A stretch of DNA of 64,000 nucleotides from Nitrospirota bacterium. Its GTDB lineage: Bacteria; Nitrospirota_A; Leptospirillia; Leptospirillales; Leptospirillaceae. The stretch spans positions 1 through 64,000 of the forward strand of contig JAKBPM010000004.1 of the NCBI GenBank assembly GCA_021829515.1, given 5' to 3'. Within the stretch, counting starts at the first letter, position 1, and every line of letters begins with the position of its first letter. Shown here piece after piece: positions 24,705 to 34,338 of this stretch. A program made the translations under genes and the position numbers. The notes beneath the pieces are model-generated. The model saw nothing but the letters and a program-made list of their open reading frames with translations. It did no database searches and was not told where the DNA came from.

Positions 24705-26111
24705 ATGCTTAGATACATGGTCAAGTCGCTACATTTAGTGGGGATCGGTGGAAACGGGATGGCACCCATTGCAGAGATACTTCTGGCGAGGGGGTTTCGC
24801 GTCACTGGCTCGGACAGCCATCAGACGGAATTGACAAGGCGGTTGTCGGAGCTGGGTGCGACGGTTTATCTTGGGCAAATGGCCGAACACGTGGGTGATG
24901 TCGATGCAGTTGTGGTATCAACGGCCATTTCGTCTGAAAATCCGGAGGTTCGGGAAGCCAGACGGAGAGGTATTCCTGTTGTTCACCGGGGCGAAATGCT
25001 AAGTGAGCTGATGCGGGGGACCGTTGGCGTCTGCGTTGCAGGTTCCCATGGAAAGACCACGACGACATCCATGATTTCAACCTTGCTCTACATGGGGAAC
25101 CTTGACCCGACATGTGTTGTCGGTGGTCGTGTCCACCATTTCGGAGCCCATGCGAGGGTTGGGAAATCCTCTTTTTTTGTTGCAGAGGCCGATGAAAGTG
25201 ATGGTTCTTTCCTGAAGCTTCCGCCTATTATTGCCGTTGTTACAAATATAGACCAGGAACATCTGGATTTTTATGGGTCTTATGAACGGGTCAAGGATGC
25301 CTTTGCTGAATTTATGAACAATGTTCCTTTCTACGGAAAGGTCTTTGCCTGTATAGACGATGCGGGCGTCAGAAGCGTGATCGGATCAGTCGATCGCAGG
25401 GTCATTACTTACGGCCTGAGTCCGGATGCCATGATAAGGGTGGTTGGTGGCGTGGACGGTATTGTCGTTAACGGTCTTTCTTCGACCTATTCGGTGGAAG
25501 GGGATGGTGAGCGGTGGGGCAGCTTTTCCCTTGAGGTTCCTGGACGCCACAACGTCATCAATTCCCTGGCTGCGATCGGGGTCGCACGGGAGCTGGGAAT
25601 GCCCCTGTCGGAGATCCGCGAAGGCTTGTCCCGCTTCAGGGGAGTGGGACGGAGATTTACGATTGTTGGCGAAGAGTCAGGTATCCTGATCGTTGATGAC
25701 TACGGACATCATCCGACAGAGATTGAGGCGACTCTTGCAGCCGCCAGGCAAAGTTTTCCCGACAGAAGGCTTGTCGTTGTTTTCCAGCCCCATCGCTACA
25801 CGCGTACGAGAGACCTCATGTCCCGATTTGCCCATTCTTTCCTGAAATCTGATCTTTTGGTCCTGACTGAAGTTTATGGTGCGGGAGAAAAGTCTCTTCC
25901 GGGTGTGACGGGGGAAGCACTTTGTGATGAAACCAGGAAGGTCATGGGGGTAGACCGGGTTCTTTTTGAGGGCGATCGTCAGAGGCTCCCGTCATTTCTT
26001 GCCGACATCATGCGACCGGGGGATGTTCTGCTGACCCTCGGGGCCGGGGACATTACAAGCCTTGGCCAGGAATATCTGGATCTTGTAAGGAGTGCCAGCC
26101 GAATTTCATGA
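24705..26111 (+). CDS. murC: UDP-MurNAc:L-alanine ligase MurC
   Basis: First Mur ligase, adding L-alanine to UDP-MurNAc. Motifs: LHLVGIGGNGMAPIAEIL at the N-terminus, the P-loop SHGKTTTTSM (about residues 110-119), EADESDGSFL and DDYGHHPTEIEATL (about residues 320-333). The ATG at 24705 has GGGAG 9 bp upstream; earlier and later in-frame ATGs (24687 and 24717) are alternatives. It overlaps murB by 4 bp. Confidence 0.93.
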   Translation: MLRYMVKSLHLVGIGGNGMAPIAEILLARGFRVTGSDSHQTELTRRLSELGATVYLGQMAEHVGDVDAVVVSTAISSENPEVREARRRGIPVVHRGEMLSELMRGTVGVCVAGSHGKTTTTSMISTLLYMGNLDPTCVVGGRVHHFGAHARVGKSSFFVAEADESDGSFLKLPPIIAVVTNIDQEHLDFYGSYERVKDAFAEFMNNVPFYGKVFACIDDAGVRSVIGSVDRRVITYGLSPDAMIRVVGGVDGIVVNGLSSTYSVEGDGERWGSFSLEVPGRHNVINSLAAIGVARELGMPLSEIREGLSRFRGVGRRFTIVGEESGILIVDDYGHHPTEIEATLAAARQSFPDRRLVVVFQPHRYTRTRDLMSRFAHSFLKSDLLVLTEVYGAGEKSLPGVTGEALCDETRKVMGVDRVLFEGDRQRLPSFLADIMRPGDVLLTLGAGDITSLGQEYLDLVRSASRIS

Positions 26112-27037
26112 CACATGCCGGGGAGATAAAAACGCTTAAGAACGAGCGTCTTTCAATGCATTCGACCATCCGGATCGGTGGCCCCGCGGAATATTTTTTT
26201 CTTCCGGAGACGGTTGAAGAGCTTATGGTGATCCTGGCGGACGTCTCGTCCGGGAGTTTGCCTTCTCCCCTTCGCATTTTTGGAAAAGGGTCCAATATCC
26301 TTTTTGCCGACAAGGGACTTTCGGGAACCGTCATCAGTACAAAGCGCCTGACAGCCATGACAGTCCTGCCGGATGGCAGTTTCCTGGCCCAGTCAGGTGT
26401 TTCGATGCCTTATCTTGCCCGTGTGGCTGCTACTGCCGGGGTGTCCGGATTTTCGTTTATGTCCGGTATCCCCGGAACAGTTGGCGGTGGGGTGGCCATG
26501 AATGCCGGGACTCCGGACGGAGATTTTTCCCGGATCGTCCGGGAAGTTCGTGTCCTTTCCCCATCAGGGACGATTACCCGGCTGACGGGGGAAGACCTGC
26601 AATTCTCCTACCGGCATTCCATCTTTTCTGGGGTGCATTCAAAAACGATGGACACTGGTTCAGATTCAAATCTTCAGGGGGGGGCGATGATCCTCGATGT
26701 TCTTCTGTCCGGTGTTCCAGCTGATCCTCTCCTGTTGCAGGAAGCAGGAAGAATGGCCTTGTTGCGCAGAAGTGAGAGCCAGCCGCTCGATCAGCCAAGT
26801 TTGGGGTCTGTTTTCAGAAATCCTCAACCGGACTTTGCCGGACGCCTTATTGAACAGTCAGGGTTGAAGGGTGCCAAAAAGGGCGGTATCAGGATCAGTC
26901 CCAAGCACTGTAATTTTTTTATTAATGAAGGGTCCGGGACGGCAGGTGAGTTTCTCGACCTGATGTCCGAGACGCGTCAACGTGTTCAGGATTTGACAGG
27001 CGTTGTCCTGTTTCCGGAGGTTCTCAATTTTTTCTAG
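26108..27037 (+). CDS. murB: UDP-N-acetylenolpyruvoylglucosamine reductase MurB
   Basis: FAD/NADPH-dependent reductase giving UDP-MurNAc. FAD-binding motifs GKGSNILFAD (about residues 58-67) and SGIPGTVGGGVAMNAG (about 119-134), the YRHSIF loop and a C-terminal GSVFRNP...AGRLIEQSGLKG block are all present; the catalytic Ser is in the GSVFRNP region as in type II (YRxxxF-lacking-loop) MurB families. Length 309 is normal. The stop codon lies in an 11-bp tandem duplication. Confidence 0.94.
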   Translation: MTHAGEIKTLKNERLSMHSTIRIGGPAEYFFLPETVEELMVILADVSSGSLPSPLRIFGKGSNILFADKGLSGTVISTKRLTAMTVLPDGSFLAQSGVSMPYLARVAATAGVSGFSFMSGIPGTVGGGVAMNAGTPDGDFSRIVREVRVLSPSGTITRLTGEDLQFSYRHSIFSGVHSKTMDTGSDSNLQGGAMILDVLLSGVPADPLLLQEAGRMALLRRSESQPLDQPSLGSVFRNPQPDFAGRLIEQSGLKGAKKGGIRISPKHCNFFINEGSGTAGEFLDLMSETRQRVQDLTGVVLFPEVLNFF

Positions 27038-27049
27038 ATTTTTTCTAGA
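27028..27049 (+). repeat. 11-bp tandem duplication across the murB stop
   Basis: TTTTTTCTAGA occurs twice in direct succession (27028-27038 and 27039-27049). The first copy contains the murB TAG stop. It is probably a slippage duplication. Confidence 0.8.
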
Positions 27050-27094
27050 TTGCCGTCAATCTTAACTCCCAACCGTTTTTTGAGAGGATAGCAC

Positions 27095-28042
27095 GTGGTT
27101 TCAAGGTTTGCTCGGGTAGCTGTTCTGTACGGTGGTGATTCTCCTGAGGCAGAAGTGTCAAGAATGACGGGGGAAGGCGTTTTGTCTGTCTTGTCCGAAC
27201 TCTCTGTCACTGCAACGGGAATGGAGGTTGGGCCAGGGCTTCCTGCGCTCCTGGCAGAGTTCAGGCCCGATGCCTGTTTTCTGGCGACTCACGGCGGAAA
27301 AGGGGAAAATGGCGCCTTGCAGGGGCTGCTTGAAGTCATGGAAATCCCTTATACCGGAACGGGCGTTCTTGGCTCCGCTCTCGGAATGAGCAAAAGTGTC
27401 TCGAGGAAGTTGTTTCGTTCTGCAGGCCTTGTTGTTCCGGAAACAATTGAGTTTTCCGATCCGGATCTGTCGGGAGATCTGCTCCTTCCATTCCCTTACC
27501 CCGTTATTGTAAAGCCGGAGTCCGCCGGCTCGTCGATCGGGATCCTGAAAGTTGATTCTCCAGAACATCTTCGAAATGCGATTTCTGATGCGATGGTGCA
27601 TTCCTCGAAAGTTCTGGTGGAGCCCTTTCTTTCGGGAAGAGAAATCCAGGTCGGCCTTTTGGCAGGGGAACCGATAGGGATCATTGAAGTCGTTCCAGAT
27701 CCGGGAGAGCCTTTTTATACCTTTTCCTCGAAATATCAGCCAGGTGGGTCCCGTCATATTTTTCCCGCAGTTGTCTCAAAGTCGGAAGAAAGGTCGTTAA
27801 ATCATGCGGCCAGGGTTGCATGGGAAGTTCTTGAGCTGAGAGGCGTTGCACGTCTTGATACCATTTTGATGGCTGATGGTCATGTTGTCGTTCTGGAGAT
27901 GAACACTCTTCCCGGAATGACGAAAACATCTCTTTTGCCCGAGATCGCCATGGGGATGGGGATTTCATTCCCTGACCTGGTGTGCCGCATATTAAATGGG
28001 GCCTGTCTGGACAGTCTCCCCGTTTCGCAAATCAAACAGTAA
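27095..28042 (+). CDS. ddl: D-alanine:D-alanine ligase
   Basis: ATP-grasp ligase making D-Ala-D-Ala for MurF. The 315-residue protein has VLYGGDSPEAEVSRMTG at the N-terminus (in place of the usual GG.S.E..VS), THGGKGENGALQGLLE, the ATP-grasp lysine region PVIVKPESAGSSIGI, and EMNTLPGMTKTSLLPE near the C-terminus. The start is GTG with GAGAGGA upstream. It is followed 3 bp later by ftsQ. Confidence 0.94.
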   Translation: MVSRFARVAVLYGGDSPEAEVSRMTGEGVLSVLSELSVTATGMEVGPGLPALLAEFRPDACFLATHGGKGENGALQGLLEVMEIPYTGTGVLGSALGMSKSVSRKLFRSAGLVVPETIEFSDPDLSGDLLLPFPYPVIVKPESAGSSIGILKVDSPEHLRNAISDAMVHSSKVLVEPFLSGREIQVGLLAGEPIGIIEVVPDPGEPFYTFSSKYQPGGSRHIFPAVVSKSEERSLNHAARVAWEVLELRGVARLDTILMADGHVVVLEMNTLPGMTKTSLLPEIAMGMGISFPDLVCRILNGACLDSLPVSQIKQ

Positions 28043-28045
28043 AAA

Positions 28046-28912
28046 ATGGGTGATCCTGCCCGTCAGACCGTCTCGTTGAGTCCAGGGAAATCATTGAAGG
28101 GAAAGGGACGCTGGCTTATTGTCCTGATCTTTTGTCTGTTTCTGGTTTTTCTGGTCTTTCTGCCCCAATCGAGCAACAAGTCCAAATCAAAGGTTTTTCA
28201 GCTTGTCCTCAAGGGAGATGGTGCCGTTTCAGCCCGTACTGTCAGTTACTGGATAGGGCCGGACACACTCTCTCAAATGGGCTCAAGGGATCTGATCAGC
28301 TTGTGGGTCTCCCGGCATCCATGGGTCTTGTCTGCGGCCCTTGTCCGGCAACCATGGGGTGGTGGTTCGGTCATTGTAAACCTTCAAAAACCAAAAGCGA
28401 TTTTGCGTCCTCCGACGATCTTTTCTCCCGGTCAACCATCCTTTCCATGGGGCAGTCCGCGTATTCTTCCCTATCTCCTGTCGTCGGGGAAAGTTGTGAC
28501 GGGACTGTCCGTTTCTGCATTCAGGGACCTTCCGGAGATCGTTCTCCAGACTCCGCTAAGATCAGGCGATGGAGAGCGCCTGTTAAACGCGATCAGAAGA
28601 GAGAGGCAATGTCGGGATCAGGGAGCACCGGAAGGGAGAATTTTTGTTTTCCTTGGAAAGCACGAAATCAGAATGCTTCCCGATCATGCTTCCTATTATC
28701 TGGTCCTTCCGGAAGAGCCAGGGTGCGATTCTTTTCTGATGCTCAGGCGTTTTCTCAAGTCCCGTCCCCTCGACAGCGGTGGAAACCTGTCTGTCGGGGC
28801 GGGAGGAGCTGTTCTTGGAATTGACCTCAGATTTTCGAAAATGATTCTTTTGCGCCAGCATCTTCCCGAGATGCCCATCTCAAGAAGATCTTCGTCAAGG
28901 CGAAAGTTGTGA
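28046..28912 (+). CDS. ftsQ: cell division protein FtsQ (divergent)
   Basis: A 288-residue bitopic protein: cytoplasmic basic tail of about 22 residues, a membrane segment (about 23-41) and a periplasmic region that begins with a POTRA-like stretch (VFQLVLKGDGAVSARTVSYWIG) and ISLWVSRHPWVLSAALVRQPWGGGSVIVNLQKPKA-type beta-strand pattern typical of FtsQ. It bridges the FtsBL complex and the later divisome. Overall similarity is low and the call relies on topology and on its place between ddl and ftsA. Confidence 0.78.
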   Translation: MGDPARQTVSLSPGKSLKGKGRWLIVLIFCLFLVFLVFLPQSSNKSKSKVFQLVLKGDGAVSARTVSYWIGPDTLSQMGSRDLISLWVSRHPWVLSAALVRQPWGGGSVIVNLQKPKAILRPPTIFSPGQPSFPWGSPRILPYLLSSGKVVTGLSVSAFRDLPEIVLQTPLRSGDGERLLNAIRRERQCRDQGAPEGRIFVFLGKHEIRMLPDHASYYLVLPEEPGCDSFLMLRRFLKSRPLDSGGNLSVGAGGAVLGIDLRFSKMILLRQHLPEMPISRRSSSRRKL

Positions 28913-29036
28913 TCATTTCGAAGGTGTGAGAAAATCATTCAGCCTTGATGGTGGCGGTATGGATCGTTTCTTTTTGTCTTGTCTTGAAAATGGGGAAGTC
29001 TCTGGGGAAAAGCGCAATGATGAGGGTGGTGTGTTT

Positions 29037-30305
29037 ATGGAACTGAAGGAATCTCAACGTTTTCCGGAAAGCCCGGTGTATGCGGCGCTTGATCTTGGTT
29101 CGACAAAGGTTGTGGCGATCGTTGGAAATGCCCTTGAAGACAATTTGTTCGAGATCGTTTCTGTGGGGGTAGCCCCAACGGGAAACTTTATCAGAAACGG
29201 TACGATCGTTGATGTCCAGCAGGCAGTTGCTGCGATCAACCGGGCTCTCGACCAGGTTGTCAGGGTTGTCGGCAAGCCGGTCAAGAAAGTTGTTGTCGGA
29301 TTTGCGGGGGGCGAAGTGGTCGGAACCGACCAGCGGGTGATCGTGGCGTTGAGAGACCGGGAGGTTCAGCTTCCCGATATCGAGAAGGTCATGCAGGAGG
29401 CCCGCTCCATGGTAAACCGTCCTGTATCGGAGATCCTTCACGTCATTCCAAAATCCTACACCATTGACGATCTCTCGGGGATTCCGAACCCCATCGGAAT
29501 GGTGGGGAACCGTCTGGAGGCATCTGTCCATGTGATCAAGGGGTCGGAAATGGTGATTGCCAATCTGAAGAGAACGGTTGAACGGGCAGGCCTCTCGGTG
29601 ATGGACGGCGACCTGATCCTTCATCCCCTGGCCAGCGCCCGGGTTGTTCTTTCCGAAGATGACAAGGAACTTGGCGTTGTTTTGGTCGATATCGGGGGAG
29701 GGACGACCAATGTTGCGGTGTATGTCAATGGGGCGATTGTCGGGGTAAAGGTTATTCCTTTGGGCGGGATCAATATGACCCGGGATCTTGCCATTGTCCG
29801 CCGGGTTTCTCAGGAGGAGGCCGAGAGGATCAAGATCCAGACTCTGTCACGACTCCCTTCCCCTGATCCGGAGAGCGAGGAACCGGCTGAAGAGCTTGAC
29901 GCCCCTTCGAGGGAAGTTGTTGAAATTGTCGAGGCGAGACTCGTCGAGATTCTGGAGCGGGTTGTCTCCTGTCTCAAGGAGATGAAGGTGGATATCCAGT
30001 ATCTCCAGAGAGGGGTCGTCCTGACGGGAGGGGTTGCCAATATGCCCCAAATGGTTGAAATCGCCAGAAAGGTCCTCTCCCCCCTTCATGTTACCCTTGG
30101 GTCGGTGGAGTCCCGTATCCAGGGTGTTGTGGATCGGGCATCCCTTCCTGAGTATTCATCGGCGGTAGGTCTTTTGTTCTGTGCACGTGATCATTGGGGA
30201 GAACTGTTTTCAGAGGTTGACCAGCCGGTGCAGGAATCTGTTTTGCCGTCTCTCGAGAAGAAGTCTTCCGGCTCAATCTGGGGCTGGCTCAAGGAAATTA
30301 TTTAA
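29037..30305 (+). CDS. ftsA: cell division protein FtsA
   Basis: Actin-like ATPase that tethers FtsZ to the membrane. Motifs: YAALDLGSTKVVAIVG at the N-terminus (phosphate 1), VDIGGGTTNVAVY (phosphate 2, about residues 220-232) and VLTGGVANMPQM (adenosine region). The last residues GSIWGWLKEII form the amphipathic membrane-targeting helix. ATG 29037 is chosen, giving the usual length of 422; upstream in-frame starts at 28926 and 28959 add an unusual Phe/Gly-rich leader. Confidence 0.94.
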   Translation: MELKESQRFPESPVYAALDLGSTKVVAIVGNALEDNLFEIVSVGVAPTGNFIRNGTIVDVQQAVAAINRALDQVVRVVGKPVKKVVVGFAGGEVVGTDQRVIVALRDREVQLPDIEKVMQEARSMVNRPVSEILHVIPKSYTIDDLSGIPNPIGMVGNRLEASVHVIKGSEMVIANLKRTVERAGLSVMDGDLILHPLASARVVLSEDDKELGVVLVDIGGGTTNVAVYVNGAIVGVKVIPLGGINMTRDLAIVRRVSQEEAERIKIQTLSRLPSPDPESEEPAEELDAPSREVVEIVEARLVEILERVVSCLKEMKVDIQYLQRGVVLTGGVANMPQMVEIARKVLSPLHVTLGSVESRIQGVVDRASLPEYSSAVGLLFCARDHWGELFSEVDQPVQESVLPSLEKKSSGSIWGWLKEII

Positions 30306-30380
30306 AAAATAACCAGCCGGGATTTTCTTGATCAGAACCGGGTGCCGGGATGTGAAGACATATTTGAAAGGATTTTTCCG

Positions 30381-31559
30381 ATGGAAGACCAGAAGCCGTT
30401 GATCGACTATAACCAGTCCGGTCTTTTAAATGCCCGCATTATCGTCGTCGGTGTCGGAGGGGGCGGGTGCAATGCCGTTTTGTCGATGATTCAGGCGGAG
30501 GTATCGGGTGTTGAGTTTGTTGCGGTCAATACAGACCTTCAGGCCTTGAACAGGGTTCCTGCACACAGGGTCCAGATTGGTGGCTCCACAAGCAGGGGGC
30601 TTGGTGCAGGAGCCAATCCCGACATTGGAAGAAAAGCGGCTCTTGAGGATATTGACAAGATCAGGAATGTGCTGAAAGGCGCGGATATGGTTTTTGTCAC
30701 TGCCGGAATGGGTGGTGGTACCGGAACGGGTGCGGCTCCGGTTGTATCCCAGGTTGCGATGGAGCTTGGGGCACTGACCGTTGCGGTGGTGACCCGCCCA
30801 TTCTCATTTGAGGGGCCAAAAAGGGAGGCCAATGCGCAGAAGGGGCTTGCTGACCTGAAGAAAAATTCAGACACACTGATTGTCATTCCAAATGACAAGC
30901 TGATGTCTGTGGTGGGAAAGGATGTGCCACTGACGAATGCTTTTAAAACGGCGGATGATATTCTCCGCCAGGGTGTGCAGGGGATCTCCGATATCATCAC
31001 CAAGCCTGGACTGATCAATCTTGACTTTGCGGATGTTCGCACGACAATGTCCAAAATGGGACGTGCCGTTATGGGAATCGGTTCGGGAACCGGGGAGAAA
31101 AGGGCTGTTGATGCTGCCAGAAATGCCATTAACAGTCCTCTTCTTGAAGAGGCCTCCATTCGTGGTGCAAGGGGTGTTCTGGTGAACTTCAGCGGAGGAT
31201 CCGACATGACTCTCCATGAGGTGATGGAGGCATCAAACATGATTCAGGATGAGGGACAGAAAGGGTTGAACATCATCTTTGGAACGGTGGTCGATGAGGT
31301 TCCCCAGGATGCTATCCACATTACTGTTATTGCGGCCGGTTTCGATCCTCCGGAGACAGAAGAGGTTTCCGCTCCGGAGTCGTTGGTTTCCTCCGGCGAG
31401 ATCGATCCTGAAGCCATCCAGTCGATACCTGCCTATCTCAGGAGACAGTCACCTGTGGGCAAGATTCCAATGGAGAGAGATTCGGGGGATGAACCATCCG
31501 AGCTTGATCCTGCACATATTGACACACCGGCAATCTGGAGAAAGAGGGGCGACTCCTAG
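30381..31559 (+). CDS. ftsZ: cell division protein FtsZ
   Basis: Tubulin-like GTPase forming the Z ring. The 392 residues contain [17 protein letters not shown] near the start, the tubulin signature [10 protein letters not shown] (about residues 113-122) and the T7 loop [11 protein letters not shown] (residue 213 onward). The C-terminal peptide that binds FtsA appears twice in variant form: IPAYLRRQ at 349-356 and DTPAIWRKR near the extreme C-terminus. GAAAGGA precedes the ATG by about 8 bp; a longer in-frame start at 30342 is less likely. It overlaps the GTG of pgeF by one base. Confidence 0.96.
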   Translation: MEDQKPLIDYNQSGLLNARIIVVGVGGGGCNAVLSMIQAEVSGVEFVAVNTDLQALNRVPAHRVQIGGSTSRGLGAGANPDIGRKAALEDIDKIRNVLKGADMVFVTAGMGGGTGTGAAPVVSQVAMELGALTVAVVTRPFSFEGPKREANAQKGLADLKKNSDTLIVIPNDKLMSVVGKDVPLTNAFKTADDILRQGVQGISDIITKPGLINLDFADVRTTMSKMGRAVMGIGSGTGEKRAVDAARNAINSPLLEEASIRGARGVLVNFSGGSDMTLHEVMEASNMIQDEGQKGLNIIFGTVVDEVPQDAIHITVIAAGFDPPETEEVSAPESLVSSGEIDPEAIQSIPAYLRRQSPVGKIPMERDSGDEPSELDPAHIDTPAIWRKRGDS

Positions 31560-32206
31560 TGTTTCTCCGTCATCCGCTTTTTTCTTCTTACGGGATTGAG
31601 CACGGGTTTGGTCTTGTCTCCCCGCCAAACAACTCCGAGAGGCTGGTGACGGCCCGTCAGGTCCATGGGCTGGATGTTGTCAGGGTTGATCCGGAGGGTG
31701 GCGAGCGTCCAGAAGCGGATGGTTTGTGGACGGATTCTCCCCGTACGAGGGTCGGGGTCTGGACGGCAGACTGTCTTCCTGTTTTGTTTTCCGACAGGAG
31801 AGGCCGTGTTGCCTGTGCCGTTCATGCCGGATGGCGGGGGGCTGTGAGGGGAATTGTCCACGAGGCTCTCGCGCGCCTGAAAGATGAACAGGGACTTGTC
31901 TCATCCGACCTTCTTGTGGTTTTGGGGCCATCCGCGGGGCGTTGTTGCTACCAGGTCGGTCAGGAGGTTCTTTCTGAAGTCTCTTCCCGTTATCCGGGCT
32001 TTCGGGGGCGGGAGACCATTGACGGACATCTGGATCTTCCTGCCCTGGTCCTCCACCAGCTGGGCAATGAGGGGATCCCTGCCGGCCAAACCGGTTCGAT
32101 CGACTTGTGTACGATCTGTCATCCTGAACTTTTCTTCTCCCACCGGCGTCAGGGAATTTTGAGGGAAGGTCGCTCCATGATCAACTGGATTCAGACATCG
32201 TCGTGA
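31559..32206 (+). CDS. pgeF: peptidoglycan editing factor PgeF / YfiH (laccase-domain)
   Basis: Multicopper-oxidase-like DUF152 family protein. Family members have purine nucleoside phosphorylase/adenosine deaminase activity or prevent misincorporation of amino acids into peptidoglycan precursors by MurC. The 215 residues include ADCLPVLFSD, AVHAGWRGAV (residues 84-93) and GPSAGRCCYQVG, which contain the metal-binding Cys and His residues. It starts at a GTG overlapping the ftsZ stop and is followed by yggS with a 4-bp overlap. Confidence 0.9.
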   Translation: MFLRHPLFSSYGIEHGFGLVSPPNNSERLVTARQVHGLDVVRVDPEGGERPEADGLWTDSPRTRVGVWTADCLPVLFSDRRGRVACAVHAGWRGAVRGIVHEALARLKDEQGLVSSDLLVVLGPSAGRCCYQVGQEVLSEVSSRYPGFRGRETIDGHLDLPALVLHQLGNEGIPAGQTGSIDLCTICHPELFFSHRRQGILREGRSMINWIQTSS

Positions 32207-32940
32207 CTCGGCAGCAGTTCCTTGCCAAACGGATCGAGACGATCAGAAACCTGATATCGGGGGAATTTCCAGCTGTTTCTTCAGATCGTGCAAAGGCTGC
32301 CTCGATCGATATTGTTGCCGTCACAAAGGCTGCTTCCGATGAGGACTTCCTGGCGATGGCATCCTTGAATCTGCCTCTTGCAGAAAATCGATGGGACCAG
32401 CTCGTGTCAAGGATGCTGATGGCGAGAAATTCCTCTTTGGATCCTTCGTTTCACTTTATCGGGGCCCTTCAGCGGAGATCCACAAAAGAGAAGGGTATCC
32501 CGGTCAGTCTGATTTCAACCGTTGACCGGGAGGGAATACTGCCTGTGCTCGATCATATGGCGCTATCCCATGCTGTTCGTCAGGATATCCTTGTGGAGAT
32601 TGATCTTTCCGGAATACCGGGGAGAAGCGGCGTTTCCGGGGAATCCCTTCCGGCACTTCTCGATGCGATCTCAAAAATCGGATCTCTCCGTCTCCGGGGA
32701 ATCCTTGTCATGGGCGTGCCACCGTCGCCGTCGGGAGATTTGGCGGAAACGCGCCGGATCTTTGAGCGAGGAAAAAATATCTACGATTGGCTTGCCGGAC
32801 AATGGCCCGGAATCGACACTCTGTCCATGGGGATGAGCGGAGATTTTCTGGAGGCGGTTCGAGCAGGCTCCACACAGCTTCGACTCGGGGCAATCCTGTT
32901 CGGAAAGGAAGAAATCATTGGAAAAGACCACTCAGTCTAA
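32203..32940 (+). CDS. PLP-binding protein YggS/PROSC family
   Basis: Pyridoxal-phosphate homeostasis protein with an alanine racemase-like TIM barrel. Visible elements: IVAVTKAAS (PLP-binding Lys about residue 43), ENRWDQL replacing the usual GEN.VQE, FHFIGALQRRS (usual WHFIG.LQ.NK), and LSMGMSGDFLEAVRAGSTQLRLGAILFG at the C-terminus. At 245 residues it is of normal length. Its association with proC and yggT is a conserved genomic neighbourhood. Confidence 0.88.
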   Translation: MTRQQFLAKRIETIRNLISGEFPAVSSDRAKAASIDIVAVTKAASDEDFLAMASLNLPLAENRWDQLVSRMLMARNSSLDPSFHFIGALQRRSTKEKGIPVSLISTVDREGILPVLDHMALSHAVRQDILVEIDLSGIPGRSGVSGESLPALLDAISKIGSLRLRGILVMGVPPSPSGDLAETRRIFERGKNIYDWLAGQWPGIDTLSMGMSGDFLEAVRAGSTQLRLGAILFGKEEIIGKDHSV

Positions 32941-33778
32941 CACTTCCGTCTGGATCATCGGAGGCGGAAAAATGGGAGAAGCTTTTTTGGGCGGGGCGTT
33001 CCGCTATTTCTCGGAGATCGGACGTGAGAAGGACCTTCTTGTGATAGAGCCTGTCGACACCATTCGGGATCAGCTCTCCTGCAAATACCCGGTTTTGACC
33101 TTCCCGTCTGTTGGCAATGTCCTACAGGCCGGACTTTTTCCGGAAGTCATTTTTTTTGCTGTCAAGCCAGACCGATTCCCGGAGCTTTCAGAAGAGCTTC
33201 TCTCCCTTTCTTCCGCTTCTTCCGCGGCACTTGCCATTTCGGTTATGGCTGGGGTCACCCTCTCTCAACTTGAGCGCAGCTTGCCTGATCTCAGATGGGT
33301 CAGGACCATGTCAAATCTTGCCTTGACGACGGGGGAGGGGATGACTGTTATCGCCCCGGGATCCCTGGCAACAATTTCGGATGAACGTCTTGTCCTTGAG
33401 CTTTTTTCCCGAATGGGGAAAGCTATTTGTCTTCCTGAAAGGGATTTTGATATTGCGACAGCCATTGCCGGGTCCGGTCCTGGCTTTATGGCTCTGGTTG
33501 GAGATGCATTGGTTGATTCCGGGGTGCTTCATGGGTTGAAGAAAGAAACCGCATCCCTTCTGGTGGCACAGATGTTTGTGGGAACGGGAACGCTTCTTCT
33601 TTCCGGTTCGTTTCCTGCAGAATTGAAAGGTCAGGTTTCCTCTCCCGGAGGAACAACCATTGAAGGTCTTGCCAGCCTGGAGTCCAGGGCTGTTCGTGGG
33701 GCGTTTATTGAGGCAGTATCGGCTGCAGTGAAGAAATCCCGGTTGCTCGGAGAAGGGGGGGCAGCCCGGCGTCATTGA
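32918..33778 (+). CDS. proC: pyrroline-5-carboxylate reductase
   Basis: Last step of proline synthesis, NAD(P)H-dependent. The N-terminal Rossmann motif IIGGGKMGEAFLGG (about residues 13-26), the FAVKPDRFP and RTMSNLALTTGEGM segments, and the C-terminal SSPGGTTIEGLASLE signature are intact. The start is TTG with GGAAAGG 9 bp upstream, overlapping the 3' end of yggS by 23 bp. Length 286. Confidence 0.92.
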   Translation: MEKTTQSNTSVWIIGGGKMGEAFLGGAFRYFSEIGREKDLLVIEPVDTIRDQLSCKYPVLTFPSVGNVLQAGLFPEVIFFAVKPDRFPELSEELLSLSSASSAALAISVMAGVTLSQLERSLPDLRWVRTMSNLALTTGEGMTVIAPGSLATISDERLVLELFSRMGKAICLPERDFDIATAIAGSGPGFMALVGDALVDSGVLHGLKKETASLLVAQMFVGTGTLLLSGSFPAELKGQVSSPGGTTIEGLASLESRAVRGAFIEAVSAAVKKSRLLGEGGAARRH

Positions 33779-34038
33779 GTGACTGCTCCCCCCGGGGAGA
33801 GGTCAGGGAAGCGTCCTGCCCCTTCCCCTTGAAGCGAACCTCCACATTTTGGAGTGTTTTTGAACTTTTTTTACACAAAATATTAAAAGGTTTTCATCCC
33901 CTCTTGGCATGGAAAAGGGGGTATTCTGCCTTCATTATTGATCAATGAAACGCTTCTTATCAGTTCAGGAGAACGGCTAGCTTTTCAGTCGTCCACCCAA
34001 CGCTGATTTTTGACGGGAAAACGAAAAGAGGGTTGTCG

Positions 34039-34272
34039 ATGTTGCTCTACAGGCTTTTGTATTTGTATTCCTGGATTATCATTATTCGTGCGCTGATCTC
34101 ATGGATCCTTCCTGACCGATCCCACCCTGTCGTACGATTCCTGGAGATGTTGACCGAGCCGGTTCTGGCTCCAGTCCGAAAACTTGTTCCGCCGGAAAAA
34201 CTCGGGGGGATGGATATTTCACCACTGATCGTCATTTTCCTGATTCAGGTTCTTCAGCATTTTATCTATTGA
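34039..34272 (+). CDS. YggT-family membrane protein
   Basis: A 77-residue protein with two membrane segments (about residues 5-25 and 56-75) around the conserved loop NP-less ISWILPDRSHPVVRFLEMLTEPVLAPVRK, typical of YggT/Ycf19 proteins. These are linked to osmotic stress and to division-site functions. The ATG at 34039 has AGAGGG upstream. The 260 bp before it are without a gene and contain an ATTGATCAAT palindrome (33937-33946) and an imperfect hairpin around CCCCTCTT/AAAAGGGG at about 33898-33920. Confidence 0.88.
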   Translation: MLLYRLLYLYSWIIIIRALISWILPDRSHPVVRFLEMLTEPVLAPVRKLVPPEKLGGMDISPLIVIFLIQVLQHFIY

Positions 34273-34338
34273 TGTTCGGCCAAGATCTCCATTTGCCGGG
34301 ATGCAATCCATCTTCTTTTGCCGAGAGGAGGTTTTTTG

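Noticed and set aside
28132..28824. A 230-codon plus-strand frame within ftsQ
   Set aside because: It overlaps ftsQ in another frame, with Ser/Gly/Arg-rich low-complexity translation and no conserved motif.
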